From: Monodelphis domestica
Lineage: Eukaryota; Chordata; Mammalia; Didelphimorphia; Didelphidae
Length of the DNA stretch: 64,000 nt
Assembly (NCBI RefSeq): GCF_027887165.1
Contig: NC_077232.1
Location: 16,627,255 to 16,691,254, forward strand
Direction: 5' to 3'
The notes beneath the pieces were generated by a model. That model did no database searches. It saw only the letters and a program-made list of their open reading frames with translations, and was not told the DNA's origin. Shown here one piece after another: positions 1 through 11,206 of this stretch (within the stretch, counting starts at the first letter, position 1; each line of letters begins with the position of its first letter). The translations under genes were made by a program, and so were the position numbers.

Positions 1-208
1 CTCATCTTCTAGAGTTCAAATCTGGCTGCAGATACTTACTAGCTGTATGTCCCGTGGCAAGTCACTTAACCCAGTTTGCCTCAGTTTCCTTATCTATAAA
101 ATAAGATAGATAATGAGCTGGAGAAAGAAATGGCAAACCACTCCATTATCTTTTCCAAGAAAGTCCCAAATGGGTTCAAAAAAGTTGGACATGACTGAAC
201 AACAACAA
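1..208 (+). repeat. CORE-SINE, type A, cut by window edge
   Basis: The stretch has the CORE segment (AGCTGTATG...GCAAGTCACTTAACC), the TCAGTTTCCTTATCTATAAAAT block and a 3' end TTGGACATGACTGAACAACAA. This is a tRNA-headed marsupial SINE ending in CAA units rather than poly(A), which suggests RTE-type rather than L1 mobilisation (inference). The 5' end lies outside the window. Confidence 0.8.
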
Positions 209-1678
209 TAGGATAAGAAATGTATGTTTTGTAAAGTTATCTGCTATTCTTTTCCTCCAGCTTCCTGCCTATTGAATTCCTATATCACATGAAAGAAAAC
301 AAACTGGATTATTACAGTTGAAATTCTCCAGAGACTCATCTTATTTTACAATTATTTCTTAAATCACTAAAAGCAAACCACAGAAAGAGAGAAAAGCATG
401 AGCCATGGGACCAGCTACATTCTCTGGGAGTAAGCTGAGCCAGCCCAGAGTCCCTGATTCCAGGAAAAAGGCTAACTTCCTGTTTCATCTGTCAATTTAT
501 GCTCTTGTGAGATCCCTTTCTAGAACCTTTCTGGAAGACTCAGACCTCATTCTGGGCAAGAAGTAAGTCTTCTGATTTCCAGGAGTTTCTCATCCCCTCC
601 TTGTCACTTTGAGCCAACATAGTGCTAGCTGACTGACTTCATTACTTAAGAGAATATTTGGTGCTAGATCAAACAAAGAATTGGTCCCCACCCTACCCAT
701 CCTTTCCAAAGACAAAAGAACTATACCAAATAAGAGAAGACTGCACCCATGACCTCAGTCTGGGGACAGAAGCCAGTTCATAGTTTTGGTCAAAAATCAA
801 CCATTTGAGTTTTAAAATCAAAAAAGTTTGTTTTGGGGACCAAAAAGGGGTACAAATTAATATTAACTTCCATAGGATATATATGAGAGATGTTATGAAG
901 GTAGAATCCACAGGACTTGGCAACAGATTGGATTTTAGAGGTGAGAGAGAAAGTAGTTGAGATTGATACCAAGGTTTCAAGCCTGAGTAACTGAAGAAAT
1001 GGTAGTGCCCTCAATAGTAGTGGGGAAGTTCCAAAGATTCTAGGACTTTTTGGTGGGGATGGGGAAGAGCGAGAAATTTGCATTCTGTTTTGGACCTGCC
1101 GAGTTTAAGATATCTATGCTATGGAGCATCTAGTTGGAGATGTTGAATAGGTAGTTGGAGATGCAAGTCAGAAGGTCAAGAGAGATCAGGGCTGGACAAG
1201 TAGATTTGAAAATCACCTGGAGAGACATTGCAGAAATCCATGAATATTGCTGAGATCACCAAATGAAAAAGAACAAAGGGGAAAGAGAAAAGGGTCCAGA
1301 ATAGAACTTTGGCTATAGTTAATGGCCATGACCAAGATGAATATCCAACAAAGAAAATGAGAAGTCAGTGAGACAGGTTCAAGGACTTCCCCAGAGTTTC
1401 ACAGTGAGTATGTCAGAGGCATGACTTGAACCTATAAATCCACCTGAATTGTCCAAGGTCACACAAGTAGTGAGTGACAGGGTCTACATTTGAAACCAAA
1501 TTTTTAAATTATAGGTCCAACCTTCTTTTTCCTGGAGTACGTAGTTAACTATTCTTCAATGTATATCTTAGAGAGCTTCTTAAAGGCACTGAGGAATTAT
1601 GATTTTCCCAAAGGTACACAGGTAGCAAGTGGCCTGCTGCTCATGCCCAGGATAGGGATGGGGCGATTAAAAGCACAC
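209..1678. other. Intergenic, no gene; one degraded ancient repeat
   Basis: No open frame here resembles a protein. The stretch at about 1080-1320 (cytokine-like wording absent, GTTGGAGATG repeated) resembles other copies near 5.8-6.3, 30.3-30.8 and 32.3-32.5 kb, so it is probably an old interspersed repeat that I cannot name. The rest shows nothing I can assign. Confidence 0.45.
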
Positions 1679-1792
1679 ATTGTGTGGATAGAATTTGCTC
1701 CCCAGGACCCTCTTACCCAGCATCCCATCTGTGTGTATGTAAATGGGCAGCTGAGTAAGAGAGTCCTGGGGAGCAAATTCTATCCACACAAT
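1679..1792. repeat. Near-perfect 43-bp inverted repeat (hairpin)
   Basis: The left arm 1679-1721 and right arm 1750-1792 are reverse complements at 41 of 43 positions, with a 28-nt loop. Both mismatches are C opposite A on the + strand. In a minus-strand transcript they become G-U wobbles, so that RNA would pair along the whole stem. No target duplication or transposon termini are obvious. It could be a foldback element or a pre-miRNA-like hairpin; no function is shown. Confidence 0.85.
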
Positions 1793-1799
1793 AGTATAC

Positions 1800-1823
1800 A
1801 TACACACACACACACACACACAC
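1800..1823 (+). repeat. (CA)n microsatellite
   Basis: About twelve CA units follow directly after the 43-bp hairpin, then a short TATGTATGTATA run. Confidence 0.85.
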
Positions 1824-3119
1824 ATATGTATGTATATTCAGACATAGTACAATTACCAGAAAAGATTGTGAAGTAAAAATGAGCCATATACAAGAGCTTC
1901 ATATCTGATCCAGCAGGTGAGTTCATGCCTTGCCTATGAGGACATTCTTTGGATGAGTGTCCAGAGGTAAGGAGCCAATCAGGAAGAGCTGAGACAAGAT
2001 GGATAACATGAAACCCTCCTTCAAATTTTAAATGTGGAGAATAGGTGACTATGATGTGTAAGCAACAAATTATACAGAGAATAGACAGTTTATTACCAAA
2101 TAAAACTTAAATTAATGTTAATATGACACATATTGGATGTTATGACCCATCATTATAGGCCTTTGTACATGGCCCTTAAACCTAAATGATTTTCTAAAAG
2201 TTATTATAAATCATCTTTCTATAGTGCTTTCAGCTTGGAAAAGGACTTTCCTTACAGCCATCAAGTAATGTAGATGGTCTGTCAGTCAGTCAATAAATAT
2301 TTATGAATCATCTACTATGCACCAAGCACTATGCCACACACTGAAGCTACAAAGACAAAAAAAAAAAGTCATTTTCTGCCTTCAAGGAACTTACAATCTA
2401 AAGGAAGAAGAGAAAACACAAAAGGAAGCCACAAAATAGGGGAACGGGAAAGAGGACAAGAAGATGACTGACTTGGGGGCAGAGAAGAAAAGTCAGAGAA
2501 GTGCCAAAGTAGTCCAGTCAAATAAGAAATAAGGAGATGTCCAAGCTGAGCTCTCTGGAATTCATGACCTCACCCTCCAATCAGAGGGGCAGAAAGTAGC
2601 AATGAGATGAAGTCTGAAGGCTGATGGAATCTTATGGGATACTAAAGTTATCCCAGCATCAAGCTACCCCTGCTTCATGGTGAAGTCAGCCAAAGAAATT
2701 CCAGAGTAGAGCAGCCCGCTGTAAAAAAAGAAGGGCCATCATACCCGTTTTCTTGGTGAGCACATTAAAGTTGAGAAGTATACTGTTACCCAGGACCACA
2801 TACTACTGAGTATTAAAACTAAAATGTAAACCCAGTCTGCTCATTCAAAATTCAGCATTCCTTCTCCTACATCATCCTGGATCTCCACATCGCAGAAATG
2901 ACTGGAAATAATGTTCTTTTTATACAGCCACTTTTATACCCCTCTTCTCACAGCTTTCATTGATACTACATCCCAGAGAACCATTATTATCATTCTCAGC
3001 CTTTCCTGATTGACCATATCTGACAAAGTAGGTCTCATTCTGCATCTTGAATCTATAACCTCTCTGTCACAAGGTAGGTAGCATCATTTAGTCCTCTAAA
3101 ATCATGGTTATTCTTTCAA
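1824..3119. other. Intergenic, no gene; ancient repeat at about 2285-2430
   Basis: The block CAATAAATATTTATGAATC...CACCAAGCACTATGCC followed by a CTTCAAGGAACTTACAATCTA segment recurs as diverged copies near 18.83, 21.88 and 52.17 kb. It is an old interspersed repeat whose family I cannot fix. The remainder has no recognisable content. Confidence 0.45.
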
Positions 3120-3625
3120 AGTTGATTATCTTTATAACTTTATTCTCATTTATATTTGTTTCACTCTGCATCAGTTCATATAAGTCTTTTAAAGTTTCTT
3201 CAAAACCAGCCTTTTCGTCATTTCTTATGGTGAAGTAGTATTATATTTGGGGCAGCCAGTAGATAGAGCACAGGGTCTAGAATCAGGAAGACCTGAGTTC
3301 AAATCCAACCTCAGACACTTCCTAGCTATATGATCCTAGGCAAGTCACATTGTCTGCCTCCATTTCCTCATCTGTAAAATGAATTGGAAAAGGAAAAGGG
3401 CAAACCACTTCAGTATCTTTGCCAAGAAAAACTCAAATGGGGTTACAAAGAGTCAGACACAACTGAAATGACTAAACAACAAGAAGTATTTCATTAAGTT
3501 AATATATCATAATTTAGTCAACTATTCCCCAATTGGTGTTGGTGGAGGGGAAAAAACCCTCTTATTTTTTCTGGGTTTTTTTCTACTATAAATAGAGCTG
3601 CTATATAAGTATTTTTGTACATAGG
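3120..3625 (-). mobile_element. L1 3' region, antisense, split by a SINE
   Basis: Two pieces (3120-3248 and 3486-3625) carry the complement of the L1 ORF2-terminal region. Recognisable words are CACTCTGCATCAGTTCAT and CAACTATTCCCCAATTG, which recur in the L1 copies at 38.6, 42.4 and 44.5 kb. The type A SINE at 3249-3484 separates them, so the L1 is older. Confidence 0.65.
3249..3484 (+). repeat. CORE-SINE, type A
   Basis: A complete copy starts GGGGCAGCCAGTAGATAGAG, contains the CORE motif and ends CACAACTGAAATGACTAAACAACAA. It lies inside an older antisense L1 fragment. AAGTATT-like words occur on both sides and may be the target duplication. Confidence 0.8.
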
Positions 3626-4439
3626 AAACTCCCAGAAGAGCTAAAATCTCAACCCAAATTCTCTGACTTCCAAAAGTCAGGCTTTTTTTTTTTAACTGCA
3701 TTAAAAGAAGATAACAAAAAAGAGTAGATGATGTCATTGAGGAAGAGGAAGGAGAAACTATAAAAGTAGGTTTCCAAACTTGGCCATTTTGCTTCAGCTA
3801 GTCTCTGTTTATCTTCTAGTATGCTAGGACAGAAAGAAGCTGAAGGTTCTTTTTGTCCTGCCTTACAAGGCATGTTTGTGCCTTAGGGAAAACTATGACT
3901 GGGTAGATCCATTCTAGAGGAAGACTGTGTCCCTGAAATACCCATCCTTTGTCCTTGGCAACTTCAAGAAAAGAGTTTCTTTCCTCCCTCCAACCTAGCC
4001 AAGGAGTTCATATCATCCTCAGCTGGGGAAGCAGAGGCATATTTTCAGAGAGTCAGTGGATATGGAGAGAAGACTCTGATTGTCTGAAATTGTCCCATCT
4101 AGTATATACCATAGTATGCAAATCTAAGCCCCACAAAGACTATGGTCCAGTCCTGTTGTGAAGACAGGATTAACTCTTCCCTTGTCTATTTTTAGTTAAT
4201 CAAATCAAGAACTTACAGTGCCCCTACTTACCATTAAGTATGAAAGTTCAAAAGTCACTTACCAGAGTAAGCTCACAACTCCAAAGGCCACTGCCCCCAC
4301 CCCCACTGGCCCCAAACCCTCTTACCCCCTGCAGTGCTGGGCAAATTGAAAGACTGCAATTGGTTTCTGTGAAGAGGAGGAATGACAGTAAGTGACATGG
4401 AAAAAGGAGCATAAAAGAAAAGACCAGCATGGTCTAGGA
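3626..4439. other. Intergenic, nothing assigned
   Basis: No gene or confident repeat is visible. Short open frames on both strands lack any family resemblance. Confidence 0.4.
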
Positions 4440-4790
4440 ATCATTCCTTTCCTGACGTTTAGAGTGAGTGGCTAAGATTCCTTTCCTGGTGTTTGGAGGA
4501 GACTTTTTCCCCGGTACCTGTGTTGGTAGAACTCTGACTGAAGGCTATGACCACCAGGACTTCTGACTGAGGAGTACCAGGAAATCCACTTGGAGATCAT
4601 AGGACTTGGGGAAGCCCCTGCCAGGGCTGAGCTGCACTTCACTGGAGAAGGGCTGGTAGGCTTGTTAGGAATCTGTCTATCTACATTTTACACTTTCACT
4701 CTTTCTTTCTACCTCTTTGTAAATAAAAGTTGCTAAAAGTCATTTTGACTTGAGCTATATTTTAAAATTGATGACCACAATATTACTTTA
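4440..4790 (+). mobile_element. Possible LTR 3' portion
   Basis: A pyrimidine-rich stretch is followed by TTTGTAAATAAAAGTTGC and then GTCATTTTGACTTGAGC. This resembles the poly(A) signal plus U5 part of an endogenous retroviral LTR. I see no clear termini or target duplication, so this is tentative. Confidence 0.3.
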
Positions 4791-4844
4791 TAATTCAGTT
4801 AGTATAAAACCTAAATTTAAACCTTACACTATTTTTTGTTTTTG

Positions 4845-5042
4845 TTTTAAAACCCTTACTTTCCATCTTAGAATCAATACTGTATATTGGTTCCAAGGCA
4901 GAAGAGTGGTAAGGGCTAGGCAATGAGGGTTAAGTGACTTGCCCAGGGTCACACAGCTAGGAAGGATCTGAGGCCAGATTTGAACCCAGGACCTCCCATC
5001 TCTGAGCCTGACTCTCAATCCACTGAGTTACCTAGCTGCCCC
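4845..5042 (-). repeat. CORE-SINE, type B
   Basis: It reads in the complement from CAGCTAGGTAACTCAGTGG to a final AAGGGTTTTAAAAC. The CORE segment (TGACTTGCCCAGGGTCACACAGCTAGG on this strand) is intact. The poly(A)-type tail suggests L1 mobilisation (inference). Confidence 0.85.
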
Positions 5043-6548
5043 CTAAACCTTACACTGTTGAAGGAATCAGCTGCGGCATAGTGAAAGGAGGCCTCAATGA
5101 GGATTCTGGAGACCTATACCTCTAACTCTATTTGCCTCTCTTGAATGGAACTCCTGGCTTCCTTCAGCCACCATGGTTTGTCCAGATTCTATTCTAGGGA
5201 AGCCTGATTTCTTAATGAGAGAAGTAAGCTCCCTATTCTCATATTTACTGGCTCATTATCCAAGTCCCCTTGGCTACTCCAAGGACAATTTTACTTTTCA
5301 TTCCTGTCTAAAGTTTTACTACCTTCCCCAAAGGCAGTAGGTAAAAAAAGATATCCAATGCATAATATCAGTCAGGTAGAGGATGAGTCATTTATCTAAC
5401 ACAAAAAGAAATGATAAGCATAAAAGAATCAGAGTATGAATTAACAGAGTGATTTTAACAGAATATACTTGTAACTACTAGTATGACTACGAGTACAATT
5501 ACCTAAAAAGGCTAACATCAAAGCCTCATGAAGACATAAAACACAAAACATACTAATTAGTCATGTTATTTTTTCCCTCTGGTAGCATCAAAGAACCTAC
5601 CTGTGGCATTCTAGTGGTCTCTCTCTAATGGTGACTCTTCCCTTGGTACCAGTCTAATCTGACCACTCTTTCCCCACTAATTACTCTACTGCCAAAGAAG
5701 AAGACAGCAGCTACCATCACTGCACATCTTTTGATCTTTATAAAGTTGTTGCTAAGGAAGGAAACACATAGGAGAATCAAAGGGAAGTAGGAGTCTTAGT
5801 ACAAGACCTATTAAGTCCATGGTCATAAATGGGTGATGTCCCTGAAGAGAAAGTTCATTCTTTTCCATCCCTTGATGAAATCATATCTTGTCACCTGAAG
5901 GGCTTCCACCAATAGGTTACCAGCCAAAAAAAACCTAAATATTATACCCCAAGTCATCAATTTCCAACACAGTACACTTTCAGCAGATGAGTCATATATG
6001 GTTAGGCACCAGTAGCCAAGAGTTCCTATCTGGTGTGTCCAAAGTAGGCAGAAGTTATCTGCTCTGTGGGGAGAGGAGTGGAAGGAAGAAAGGAACTCAT
6101 TAAACTTGGGTAGAAGGTAGTACAATTTGGCTGGAATTAGGTCAGATAAAGGGGTAATATGTCATAAAATTGGAAGAATAGGTGGCAAAGGGATTGTATA
6201 AAGGCCTAAATTTTAGGTTAAGCAGGTTATAAATTTTTTTGGTAGGCAATGGAGAGTTATTAAAGGTTTTAGAATGGAACAGTAAGATTCTTGGACTTCT
6301 GCAATGAGCAAATTATACTGGCAAAGCAGAAGCTCACTACATTCCCGTCTCTATCAAATGAAATAATATTTGTAAAGTGCTTAGCACAAAGTACAGGCTA
6401 TATAAATGCTTACTCCCTCCATCCTATTCTCCTTAGCAAATCAGTTAAAAGACCTGTTGACTGTACAAAGTATGATTTTGTAATGATAGATTAGAGATGT
6501 GGAAAGTGGAAGCAGGTAGACCAGTTAAAGAAACCATCACTGCCTAGG
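5043..6548. other. Intergenic, no gene; ancient repeat fragments near 6150-6290
   Basis: The part around 6150-6290 (GGCAATGGAGAGTTATTAAAGG) matches the same unnamed old repeat seen at 30.3-30.8 kb. Nothing else is recognised. Confidence 0.4.
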
Positions 6549-6640
6549 GCAGTGGTATCAAACTCAAAAAGAAGCAGATGGTGGGAGAGGGGGGTGCTGC
6601 ATATTAATTTAGAAAACCACAGCTGCTACTCTGCCAAATC
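6549..6640 (+). mobile_element. hAT (Charlie-like) terminal fragment
   Basis: It begins CAGTGGTATCAAACTCAAA, a typical terminal inverted repeat, and continues with TTAGAAAACCACA, an internal word of the same non-autonomous family. The opposite end of this type appears at about 11446-11485. Confidence 0.55.
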
Positions 6641-6906
6641 CCTCAATAATCAGAGAGGCTAGAGGACTCTAACCCTAAAATTGCAAATGTCTACCAAGGG
6701 TTTGCAGAAGCCCAGAGAGACTAGTTGAAGACACTTAAACTGGTATTTAGGTTTAGCTTTACTTAAATACTTCAAGGACCCCAAAATCTAAATTTTCACA
6801 TATTGACTTCTTTTCTGTATCAGTTCCAGAGAAGGAGACCTTTCTCCTTGGCAAAGGTAACCCCTTTATTTATGATTTATGCCCTTGATCTCCTTCAGAG
6901 GTTTGC

Positions 6907-7121
<215 letters not shown>

Positions 7122-7211
7122 TCTTCTTCTCTCCTTCTCCCCTCTCCTACCCTATCTTTTAACTCTAACCTTGTCAGCTCACAATCTGAAACATGCTCAG
7201 TTCTTTCACTA

Positions 7212-7620
7212 AGAGTAGGGTAGTGCGGTGAATAATTTTCTGAGTCTGGAATCAAGCCAACCTGGGTTCAAATCAAACCCGACATTGAAAAGTCCCATGA
7301 AATAGGTTTTGATCAAGGACACATGTAAAACCCATTAGAATTGAGCCTCTGCTATAGGAAAGGTTGGGGGAGGGGAGGGAGGGAAAGAATATGATTCTTA
7401 TAACCAAGGAATAATGTTCTAAATTGACTAATTAAATTTTTTTAAAAGTCCCATGACTATAAGAGTTTTGTTTCCCTCATATCTAAAATAGAACTAATAA
7501 TGACTCTAGTGCTTACATCTCAGGGTTGCTGTGATATTCAACTGTGATAATGTATATGTATGTAAATCACTCCCTCTTAAAGAGCTACATAAATTTCAAT
7601 CAGCTTTTGTTATTCACCTG
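7212..7620 (+). repeat. MIR/THER-type SINE interrupted by L1 tail
   Basis: The 5' part (to 7300) and 3' part (from 7444: CCCATGACTATAAG, CTCATATCTAAAATAG, CAGGGTTGCTGTGATATTC) read as one old CORE-SINE. It is split by the L1 3'-end insertion at 7301-7443. Confidence 0.65.
7301..7443 (+). mobile_element. L1 3' UTR insertion with 13-bp target duplication
   Basis: The 13-bp word AAAAGTCCCATGA flanks the insert at 7288-7300 and 7444-7456. The inside reads ACACATGTAAAACCCATTAG, a G-rich GGGAGGGGAGGGAGGG block and an AT-rich end. This is the same order as the antisense L1 ends at 9.4 and 44.1 kb, so this is a severely 5'-truncated L1 in + orientation. Confidence 0.8.
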
Positions 7621-8040
7621 ATCTAGCCATCCCTCTCATGCTGTTAACCCAGAATTCTCCTCCAGTTCACTGCTGAGATCCATTTGTTCATTTTCTACTT
7701 ATTTCTCAACCCCTTCCAAATTGGCTTCTGACCCAACCAGTCTAAAGAAATTACACTTTCAAAGAGCAGGAATGACCTCCTAAACTCTAAATCTGATGAA
7801 TAGTCAATCAGTCATTGACCTTTCAGCAACTGCTCTCTTTACTACCTCTGGATACCCTCCAAATATTCTCATCTCCATTGGATTCTGTAACATTATTTTC
7901 TCTTTGTTCTTTTTCCTACCTAATTTCTTAGTTCCCTTTGCTGGATCATTTCTTATCTGTGGGGGGTACACCAGACTCTATCAATGGGTGCAATTATCTC
8001 TATGTAGATGTCACCCAAATGCATAAATCTAGCCCTAATT
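7621..8040 (+). mobile_element. L2 LINE fragment (reverse transcriptase region)
   Basis: The strand reads in L2 order: CTCCAGTTCACTGCTG, CAAATATTCTCATCTCC, then TATGTAGATGTCACCCAAATG near 8001. The last would translate as Tyr-Val-Asp-Val, a decayed form of the Tyr-Ala-Asp-Asp catalytic box. The frame is broken and it cannot encode an active enzyme. Confidence 0.6.
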
Positions 8041-8164
8041 AATCTTCTTAATTCCAGTCTTAAAAAACCAACTCCCTTAAAAAACACTTATTCTTGACTT
8101 CCTTTTGTTCTTTTAATCACTACCTTATATGAACTTTATCTATGTGTTGGGGCACAGATTTATA

Positions 8165-8430
8165 AAAGCCCAAAGTAGGAAAGGTGCTCAGAAGCCATCT
8201 TGTCCAAGCCATTACTAGGACAAGAAAGGCTTCTAACATCCCCCATGAATGCTCGCCTATGTTTTTATTTGGAAATATTCAGTGATGGCAAACTCATCTC
8301 ATTAGACAGCCAGTTCCACTTTAGGGAAGTTCTAACTGTTAAGAACTTTCTATTTACATAAGGCCTACATAAGACTCTCTATAACTTCCATATGGCTAAA
8401 ACACAATAGAACCCGCCTTCCCAAGTGGAC
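8165..8430 (-). mobile_element. CR1/L3 LINE 3' fragment, antisense
   Basis: Words such as CATCTTGTCCAAGCC, GATGGCAAACTCATCTC and CAGCCAGTTCCACTTTAGG follow the order of the CR1/L3 3' region in complement. The copy is old and diverged. Confidence 0.55.
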
Positions 8431-9123
8431 TTTGGATTTCAATTTCCTTGTCATTATTGATGGAAAAAAGGGTTTCTCCTTAACCACCAAAGAATTCTGT
8501 TGAATGATAGGACACTTTGATATCTTCCTTATCTCCTATTCTCTTGAGTTATACATACTTATGTAGGGTGTTGTTTTTTTTTTCACCACAACTATGTGAA
8601 ATAGTGCAAAATTTAAAATTAAATCTTAATAATAAAAATATATTTTAGGAGGTTTATTAAATGATCATTAGAAATCAAGGAATAAAGAGGGTACAAAATA
8701 AAAACCACGTGCCTGTGGCTAAATCAGCCATTTCAAAATCCCTGCTTTACTGCTGCCACCATACTTGCTGTATGCCAAAGAAACAGAGGTAGGCAGGACT
8801 GCCCACTGGATATTTATTCCCTGTCTGCAAGAAGTAAGTAATGGCAGGAAGTCAGTGGGCTCCCGGGAAATGTAGTTTTTTTTTAGGGTAACAGATTTTC
8901 AATTATACAGTAGGGAGTACCAGTGATATGATTCCCTTTTTACAGAGGAAAAAACTGAAGCTCCGTGAGGTCAAGTAACTTACCCAAAATTAACCAGCAA
9001 GAAAAGGTCAGACCCAAAATTCAGATTTACTCTTTCATATCTTACATATTTTCCTATCTCTCCATGTACATGACTACCATCCTAGTTAAGGCTCTTATCA
9101 TCTCTCACCTGGACTCTACCAAT
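8431..9123. other. Intergenic; MIR piece about 8940-9030, short L2 piece about 9030-9122
   Basis: GAGGAAAAAACTGAAGCTC...TCAAGTAACTTACCC is an antisense MIR core. TCATCTCTCACCTGGACTC is L2. Otherwise nothing is seen; no gene. Confidence 0.45.
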
Positions 9124-9520
9124 AACCTTCCTTTTTCTTTTTTTAATTTCTTTTTATTGTCATGCAAAACCCTTTTCCATATTGGTCATTGTTGTAAGAG
9201 CACACTCATACATAACCAAATCCCACCCCACCCCCAAATAAAGATACACTGAAATGAAAGACAACTCCAACAGTTCTTTCTCTGGAGGTGGATAGCATTC
9301 CCCATCATAAGTCTTTTAGGATTGTCCCAGATCATTGCTCAATTACATTTTTTTTAATTTAAAAATTTTTATTTATTGATTTAGAATATTTTTTCCATGG
9401 TTCCATGATTTCTGTTCTTTCCCTCCCCTCTTCCCACCCTCCTCCCATAACCAAGGAGCAGTTCCATTGGGTTTTACATGTGTCAGCTCAATAGCCTTCT
9501 AATTGGTCATGTGCCTAAAG
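9124..9520 (-). mobile_element. Two L1 3' ends, antisense, one after the other
   Basis: The first (9124 to about 9345) opens with a T-rich tail complement and contains CATAAGTCTTTTAGGATTG. The second (about 9346 to 9520) opens with another T-rich run, then CTTCCCACCCTCCTCCCATA and GGGTTTTACATGTGTC. That is the complement of the L1 3' UTR also seen at 7301 and 44.1 kb. Confidence 0.65.
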
Positions 9521-9859
9521 TCTCTCCCCTTAGCAATCCTTCCTAAACATAGATATTAAGTTGATATTTACAGGTCACAAATCTGAGCAATCTCTCTTCT
9601 GTTCATGAGTTCTAGAAACATAGAAAGTCTTATATTAGCATATTGTGAATATGAAAATCCCATTCCCCTTATGATCCTGTAATATTTTATACATATTCTA
9701 TAATTGAGTTATGTTATAGTTATTCTGTTCTGATATTGCCCCCCTGCCCCATGATTTGAACTTTTGAGCTAATTCACTTCTGGCTGACTAAGCTATACAT
9801 CCTTCTCTATTCTGGGTCTGTGCTTTTCTGACACTCTGAGTTAAAATACACACCCTGCA

Positions 9860-10303
9860 TTTGTAAGACCAGTGCCCAGTGGCACACTCTCAGCCCGAGT
9901 ATAGTAAAGGACCTGAGTTCAATAGGTCTGTGAAAGCAACATCCTTATGACATAATTGTTCTCAGAATCCCTGCAGCTGTCCAACTCTTCAGGTCACCAC
10001 TGCTTACTTGTATAAATGGCATTGGGTACAGAACATACTTGCATCAGTGGAATGGGCCAAGTGACAATTTGGCAGGCATGAGCCAAGTGAGTGATAATGG
10101 TCAAGTTAGTTCTATCAACTCCCATTGTACTTCTGATCCTACTTCTGTAAATTGTGCTATAAAAGGAGGCTGCTCTCAAGGCTCCAAGTCTTTGGTGGCT
10201 AACTGGAGTCCGGCTTTATTGTGAGATTGGCCCCTTTTCAGTAAACCTATTTCTTTTTTTTTGACTTGGGGACTGTTTTATTTTTGGTGTCTTGACTAAT
10301 AAA
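9860..10303 (+). mobile_element. Probable solo LTR (promoter and poly(A) features)
   Basis: GTGCTATAAAAGGAGGCTGC at about 10155 is a strong TATA box. It is followed by GCTTTATTGTGAG and TTTCAGTAAACC, which look like R/U5 with a variant poly(A) signal. The left edge TGTAAGAC and right edge GTCTTGAC are imperfect inverted ends. I found no clean target duplication, so the boundaries are approximate. Confidence 0.5.
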
Positions 10304-10492
10304 TTTAAAGCCCCTCAAAATCTAGCTCCAAATAGTCTTTCTAGACTGATTCTACATTACTCCCCTGTGTTCCAACCACAGTGAAACACTTGTTATTCCT
10401 TATGAATGACAAGTCATTTCCCAAGCTGTGATGATATTTAGAAAGCCCTCCCTCCTCACCCCCAGTTGTTGGAATCCCTAGCTTCCCTGAAT

Positions 10493-10847
10493 GCAGCTAG
10501 GTGGCACTGTGGATAAAGTGCTGAGCCTGCAGTCAATTGGACCTAAGGTCAACTCCAGGTTTAGGGTAACAAGTCACATTTTTTTTAACCTTTATATTGT
10601 CTTAGTAACAACTCTAAAGACAGAAGAGCAAGGGCTAGGCAAAGTGATTTGCCCACAGTCACACATCTAGAATTGAACCCAGATCCTCCTGATTCCACCC
10701 TTTTGAGTAGGTCACTTAAACCTGTTTACCTCAGTTTCTTCATCTGTAAAATGAGCTGGAGAAGGAAATGGCTTACTATTTTGGTATCTTTGCCAAGAAA
10801 ATGCTAAATGGGGTCACAAAGAGTTGACTACAACCAAACAACAAAAG
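10493..10847 (+). repeat. CORE-SINE type A with a nested SINE
   Basis: It starts TGCAGCTAGGTGGCACTGTG and ends GACTACAACCAAACAACAA. The CORE is interrupted near 10575 and resumes near 10703 around an antisense type B piece. Confidence 0.7.
10577..10702 (-). repeat. CORE-SINE type B nested in type A
   Basis: The complement carries the type B tail (AACCTTTATATTGTC...GACAGAAGAGCAAGGG) and part of the CORE (TGATTTGCCCACAGTCACAC). It lies within the type A copy and is therefore younger than it. Confidence 0.6.
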
Positions 10848-10904
10848 TTTTCTTCAAGAGCTCTATCCTGGTCCTCCCAGCTATCAGCATTCTCCCCTGT
10901 ATCA

Positions 10905-11125
10905 CAAGAAATTGCTTTGCTGCTATTTCATAGTTTTCTGGGTGTGAGTCTTTTCTCCTCAATAAAATGACGGAAAAACATTATGGAGCAAGCATAATAG
11001 GCTTATGTAGAATGTAAGTTCTTGGAGTATATGAGCAATTACGTTTTTGGTTTTGTATCTCCAGCGCCAACCATAGTGCCTGGCACATAATAGGTGTTTA
11101 ATAAATTTGATTGTTGAATTTAATT
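10905..11125 (+). repeat. L2/MIR-like 3' end, one half of an inverted duplicate pair
   Basis: ATCTCCAGCGCC...GTGCCTGGCACATAATAGG is the L2-type 3' tail. The whole stretch matches the complement of about 40120-40375 at roughly 85-90 percent by eye. The likeness continues across the adjoining hAT piece and the SINE (see findings). Confidence 0.65.
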
Positions 11126-11206
11126 GAATTTGGATTCTTAGAGTTGTGCTCTTTCTACTTTTCCATAGTAAAGTCACTAGGAAATGCTAACTTCTAGAGC
11201 AGGGAC

